Source: Fimbriimonadaceae bacterium (GTDB taxonomy: Bacteria; Armatimonadota; Fimbriimonadia; Fimbriimonadales; Fimbriimonadaceae). Taken from it: a DNA stretch of 7,914 bases. Location: assembly GCA_019454665.1 (NCBI GenBank), contig JACFNW010000086.1, positions 1-7,914 on the forward strand, written 5' to 3'. Shown piece by piece: positions 5,975 to 7,914 of this stretch (positions are counted from its first letter, which is position 1; every line of letters begins with the position of its first letter). The notes beneath the pieces were generated by a model, which ran no database searches, had not been told where the DNA came from, and saw only the letters and a program-made list of their open reading frames with translations. The position numbers and the translations under genes are program-made.

Positions 5975-6140
5975 CGTTGCCGGCGCGACCCATCCGGCCG
6001 GCGGCTGGAAAAAAAGTGAAAAAAGTTGGTTGCGGGGGTGGATTTCGTCTTCGAACCATGCTATTGTTCACTCGTGATCTCGTAGGCGACGATAGATGAT
6101 CGCCGAGCCACTGGCTAACCGAGACGCGTAGGAGAATGGA
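5975..6140 (+). promoter_or_regulatory. Leader region of the PEP-CTERM gene
   Basis: This 166-bp gap is the longest 5' region before a gene in the window. It has an A-rich block at 6009-6025 (two runs of six to seven A split by GTG) in otherwise GC-rich DNA, a possible UP element. A weak -10-like TATTGT lies at 6062-6067 without a matching -35. A small 5-bp hairpin GGCGA/TCGCC (6085-6089/6100-6104) follows. GGAG at 6131-6134, six bases before the ATG, is a clear ribosome binding site. The exact promoter is uncertain. Confidence 0.4.
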
Positions 6141-6866
6141 ATGAAGAAATCCCTGATCGGGGCCTTGGCCCTTGTATCCGCAATTGGCCAAAGCCAACTG
6201 CTGTTTGAAACCGGTTTCGAGGCTAGCGAGGGTTACGCTCTCGGCAGCATCGCAGGTCAAAACGGCTGGTCGTCCGACTCCGGCACCGCGAACGTTGTGG
6301 ACACCACGGTCGCCGATGGCACCCAAAGCCTGCAAGTTCCTGGCACGGGCTGGTTCTGGCCCACGTTGAACTGGGACCACAGCACGGCCTCCAACAAGGT
6401 TCTCATCGTGCGGTGGGACATGTTCATCCCCTCCGCCGGCACGCCGGGATCCTACGGAATCGACATCTACACCGATGCGGTGCAGCGCGTGGCCGCCATG
6501 CGCGTGAACGCCTCGGGCACCGTAGACTACATCCACTTCGTCGGTGGCACGACTTCGACGGTGGTCAACACTGGTGCCGCTGTGGCCTACGACACCTGGA
6601 ACCGGTTCCACATGGCTCTCGACTTTCAGGCGGGGACCTGGATCGGCAAGGTGAACGGCGTGCAGGCTGGCGGGGACAACACGATCCGCACCGGCATCAG
6701 CACCGTGATCGGGGACGCCGACATCCAGGGCGTCGCAGCCGGCACGGGTGGCGGCTTCTTCGACAACTACAAGGCGGAAGCGGCCCCGGTGCCCGAGCCG
6801 GCGACGATGATCGCACTCGGCATGGGTGCCCTGGGCTTGGCCGCGCGTCGCCGACGCAAGGCCTGA
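6141..6866 (+). CDS. PEP-CTERM sorting domain surface protein
   Basis: The 241-residue product has a signal peptide (MKKSLIGALALVSAIGQSQ, about 1-19). The central domain is cysteine-free and rich in Gly, Thr and aromatic residues (about 22-213), looking like a beta-sandwich; the FETGFEASEGYALGSIAGQNGW opening resembles those of LamG/concanavalin-like surface proteins. The C-terminus is a classic PEP-CTERM signal: VPEP (217-220), a hydrophobic helix (222-235) and RRRRK (236-240). PEP-CTERM proteins are generally exported and processed by an exosortase, which is not in this window. In other bacteria the system is tied to exopolysaccharide and biofilm matrix, which would suit the sugar transferase genes nearby. 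The gene has GGAG six bases upstream and a strong terminator 27 bp after its stop, so it is probably a single-gene unit. Ligand unknown. Confidence 0.92.
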   Translation: MKKSLIGALALVSAIGQSQLLFETGFEASEGYALGSIAGQNGWSSDSGTANVVDTTVADGTQSLQVPGTGWFWPTLNWDHSTASNKVLIVRWDMFIPSAGTPGSYGIDIYTDAVQRVAAMRVNASGTVDYIHFVGGTTSTVVNTGAAVAYDTWNRFHMALDFQAGTWIGKVNGVQAGGDNTIRTGISTVIGDADIQGVAAGTGGGFFDNYKAEAAPVPEPATMIALGMGALGLAARRRRKA

Positions 6867-6892
6867 CTTAGCATCGGGTTGATCCTTGGGAC

Positions 6893-6930
6893 GGGTCGTC
6901 AGCGCTTGCGCTGACGACCCCTTTAGTTTT
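6893..6930 (+). terminator. Strong intrinsic terminator after the PEP-CTERM gene
   Basis: GGGTCGTCAGCGC (6893-6905) and GCGCTGACGACCC (6908-6920) pair perfectly over 13 bp around TT; in practice the innermost pairs open to form a larger loop. CTTTAGTTTT follows (6921-6930). This is the only convincing Rho-independent terminator in the window. The minus-strand side has A's instead of a U-tract, so it is one-directional. Confidence 0.9.
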
Positions 6931-6969
6931 AAAGTGACGACTGCGCGATCCACGCGAGGGACGCGCAAC

Positions 6970-6990
6970 GTTCACGGTTCACGGTTGACG
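6970..6990. repeat. Three tandem heptamers GTTCACG/GTTCACG/GTTGACG
   Basis: Two exact copies and one with a single change lie end to end, followed by a partial TTCAC (6991-6995). They sit in the 157-bp gap between the PEP-CTERM terminator and the end of the convergent HEPN gene, where no other feature was found. It may be a chance microrepeat or a small protein-binding array. Confidence 0.5.
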
Positions 6991-7087
6991 TTCACTTCCC
7001 CCAAGCATCCGAGAGCGCGGTGTCGGGCACGGCCCTCGGGCGTGAGGCGATGCGACCCGAACAGGTCAACCGGGGCCCGCAGGCGCG

Positions 7088-7597
7088 CTAGCCTTGGATG
7101 TGCTTCTGCGCCAGCAGAGCGACGAGGAACACGCGCGCGTCGCGGTGCTTCTTGACTCGGTTCCACGCTTCATGGGCCTCGGTGGCTGTGTCAATGATCT
7201 CTCGCACCTCGGTCCGTCGGACACGGATCCCCACATCGTAATCCGCCGCATGCCTTGCCTCCTGGAGGTCCACGAACGCTTGAGCCACCACGCGAAGATC
7301 GGGCGGCAACGTCGCACTCAAGGCCAGGCGGACTTTGGGAGACGGGTCGTCTGCGGCAAACTGACGTGCGACATCGCGCATCGCGGTGTGTTGATAGGCC
7401 CGCGCCAACGATCTGCGGAGTTCGCTCGTCGCGCTCTTCTGACCAACCAGATGTTGTGCACCCGACGCCACGAGGAGATGAAACACGCTGTAGTACGCTG
7501 CCGAGATCGCGCGACGCAAACTCGCCTGCCTTGGCCTTCTCGCCTCGCGCCGGCACAAGTGCTCGGCTTGTTCGAGCAAGTCGGCGGCCAGACTCAC
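7088..7597 (-). CDS. HEPN-fold protein, no ribonuclease motif
   Basis: The 169-residue helical product has the hallmark of bacterial HEPN proteins: RQASLRRAISAAYYSVFHLL (23-42), after an N-terminal helix MSLAADLLEQAEHL. Later helices include RRSLARAYQH (61-70), LRVVAQAFVDLQEARHAADYD (101-121) and EVREIIDTATEAHEAW (130-145). Many HEPN proteins are RNase toxins using R-X4-6-H, or partners of small nucleotidyltransferases. Here no Arg lies 5-7 residues before any His, so canonical RNase activity is unlikely. The GTG start overlaps the stop of the upstream 98-residue gene by four bases (GTGA), and GGAG (7608-7605) precedes it by seven bases, so the two are translationally coupled. No terminator is visible after the TAG. 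Fold likely, role unknown; an antitoxin-like or RNA/nucleotide-binding part is possible. Confidence 0.82.
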   Translation of the reverse strand: MSLAADLLEQAEHLCRREARRPRQASLRRAISAAYYSVFHLLVASGAQHLVGQKSATSELRRSLARAYQHTAMRDVARQFAADDPSPKVRLALSATLPPDLRVVAQAFVDLQEARHAADYDVGIRVRRTEVREIIDTATEAHEAWNRVKKHRDARVFLVALLAQKHIQG

Positions 7598-7890
7598 GCA
7601 GCGTCTCCGACTTCTGAAACGGTCCAGAAGCGAACAAAGACCAAATGGTTCTTCAACGGACGGGGCCCCTCGTCCGGATCACTTGACCTCAGCTTGGGCA
7701 CCCACTCGAGCAGTTCGTGACGAATCCTGCGAGGCGACTCGGCATCGTACTCATCCGGCAGGATGACGTAAACCCAAACAGCCGGCTCGTCGTAGGCGCT
7801 CAGCCCCACACGAACGATGAAGTCCTCGATCGGTTCGGGCTGCGTTTCCCTCCACTCCAGAAGGGCTGACTTGATCTCGTCCGGTTTCAT
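7594..7890 (-). CDS. 98-residue acidic protein coupled to the HEPN gene
   Basis: I do not recognise a named family. The protein is soluble-looking with no signal peptide or membrane segment. It has an N-terminal helix (MKPDEIKSALLEW), a strand pair around 22-44 (EDFIVRVGLSAYDEPAVWVYVIL), an acidic loop (PDEYDAESP, 45-53), a helix RRIRHELLEWVPKL and a final strand NHLVFVRFW. This reads as a small alpha/beta fold with Asp/Glu clusters. It is too short for, and shows no GSxxxGxxxxxSDxD motif of, an MNT nucleotidyltransferase, the usual HEPN partner. The four-base overlap with the HEPN gene implies stoichiometric expression. TATACT six bases before the ATG supports this start, though the frame stays open to the window edge. 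A partner or antitoxin role is inference. Confidence 0.75.
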   Translation of the reverse strand: MKPDEIKSALLEWRETQPEPIEDFIVRVGLSAYDEPAVWVYVILPDEYDAESPRRIRHELLEWVPKLRSSDPDEGPRPLKNHLVFVRFWTVSEVGDAA

Positions 7891-7896
7891 GGCGAG

Positions 7897-7902
7897 AGTA
7901 TA
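7897..7902 (-). promoter_or_regulatory. -10-like TATACT for the 98-residue/HEPN operon
   Basis: TATACT on the minus strand (7902-7897, five of six consensus bases) ends exactly 6 bases before the ATG at 7890. The spacing would place the transcription start at or next to the A of ATG. Any -35 box lies beyond the window. Confidence 0.5.
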
Positions 7903-7914
7903 GCGCGCCCGGAT

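Noticed and set aside
5985..6030. Bidirectional terminator from the GC dyad next to the A-rich block after the amidase gene
   Set aside because: On the plus strand the GC-rich part is followed by A's rather than T's, and on the minus strand the T's come before the GC part, so neither strand has the hairpin-then-U-tract order.
5727..6968. Minus-strand open frame (413 codons) opposite the amidase end and PEP-CTERM gene
   Set aside because: It runs through the PEP-CTERM leader and the terminator hairpin and has biased Arg/Ser composition; the opposite strand carries a complete gene with signal peptide and sorting motif.
6970..6995. CRISPR or iteron array
   Set aside because: Repeat units are only 7 bp, directly abutting with no spacers, and there are no cas or rep genes in the window.
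7088..7597. HEPN protein as an active ribonuclease toxin
   Set aside because: Each histidine was checked and none has an Arg 5-7 residues before it; Arg66-His70 and Arg147-His151 are spaced by three residues, one too few for the motif.

Overview
This is a GC-rich, gene-dense bacterial segment with short intergenic gaps. A C-terminal PEP-CTERM sorting motif followed by a basic tail, a lipoprotein, an Amidase_3 peptidoglycan amidase and a WecA/MraY-type transferase point to an envelope-rich, probably diderm bacterium. The overall style (PEP-CTERM protein ending RRRRKA, DUF3298 protein, lipoprotein redoxin) reminds me of Armatimonadota such as Fimbriimonadia. That placement is an impression; no rRNA or universal marker is present to test it.

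Layout: (a) 1-1063, minus strand, an AAA_14/DUF4143 ATPase cut off at the left edge. Its promoter carries an inverted pair of DnaA-box-like 9-mers. (b) 1112-2158, minus, a polyprenyl-phosphate sugar-1-phosphate transferase (WecA/MraY superfamily) with a substituted active-site motif. (c) 2227-3796, plus, a likely two-gene operon: a small two-helix membrane protein and a GT4 glycosyltransferase, divergent from (b). (d) 3793-4521, minus, a secreted DUF3298 protein whose stop codon lies on the same CTAG as the glycosyltransferase stop. (e) 4600-5268, plus, a lipoprotein redoxin. (f) 5309-5974, plus, an N-acetylmuramoyl-L-alanine amidase. (g) 6141-6866, plus, a PEP-CTERM surface protein followed by a strong intrinsic terminator. 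(h) 7088-7890, minus, a two-gene operon of a 98-residue acidic protein and a HEPN-fold protein that has no RX4-6H ribonuclease motif.

How the genes may work together: (b) and (c) look like parts of lipid-linked glycan synthesis, the transferase loading the first sugar phosphate on a polyprenyl carrier and the GT4 enzyme extending a glycan. (d)-(g) are exported or envelope proteins. (a) and (h) are accessory-type genes. No tRNA, rRNA, CRISPR array, transposase or integrase was seen.

A signal across the window is promoter placement. Five genes that start a transcription unit have a TANNNT -10-like hexamer ending only 6-9 bases before the start codon (1063, 4521, 4600, 5309, 7890). This suggests leaderless or nearly leaderless mRNAs. 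By contrast, the HEPN gene inside an operon and the PEP-CTERM gene have Shine-Dalgarno sequences.
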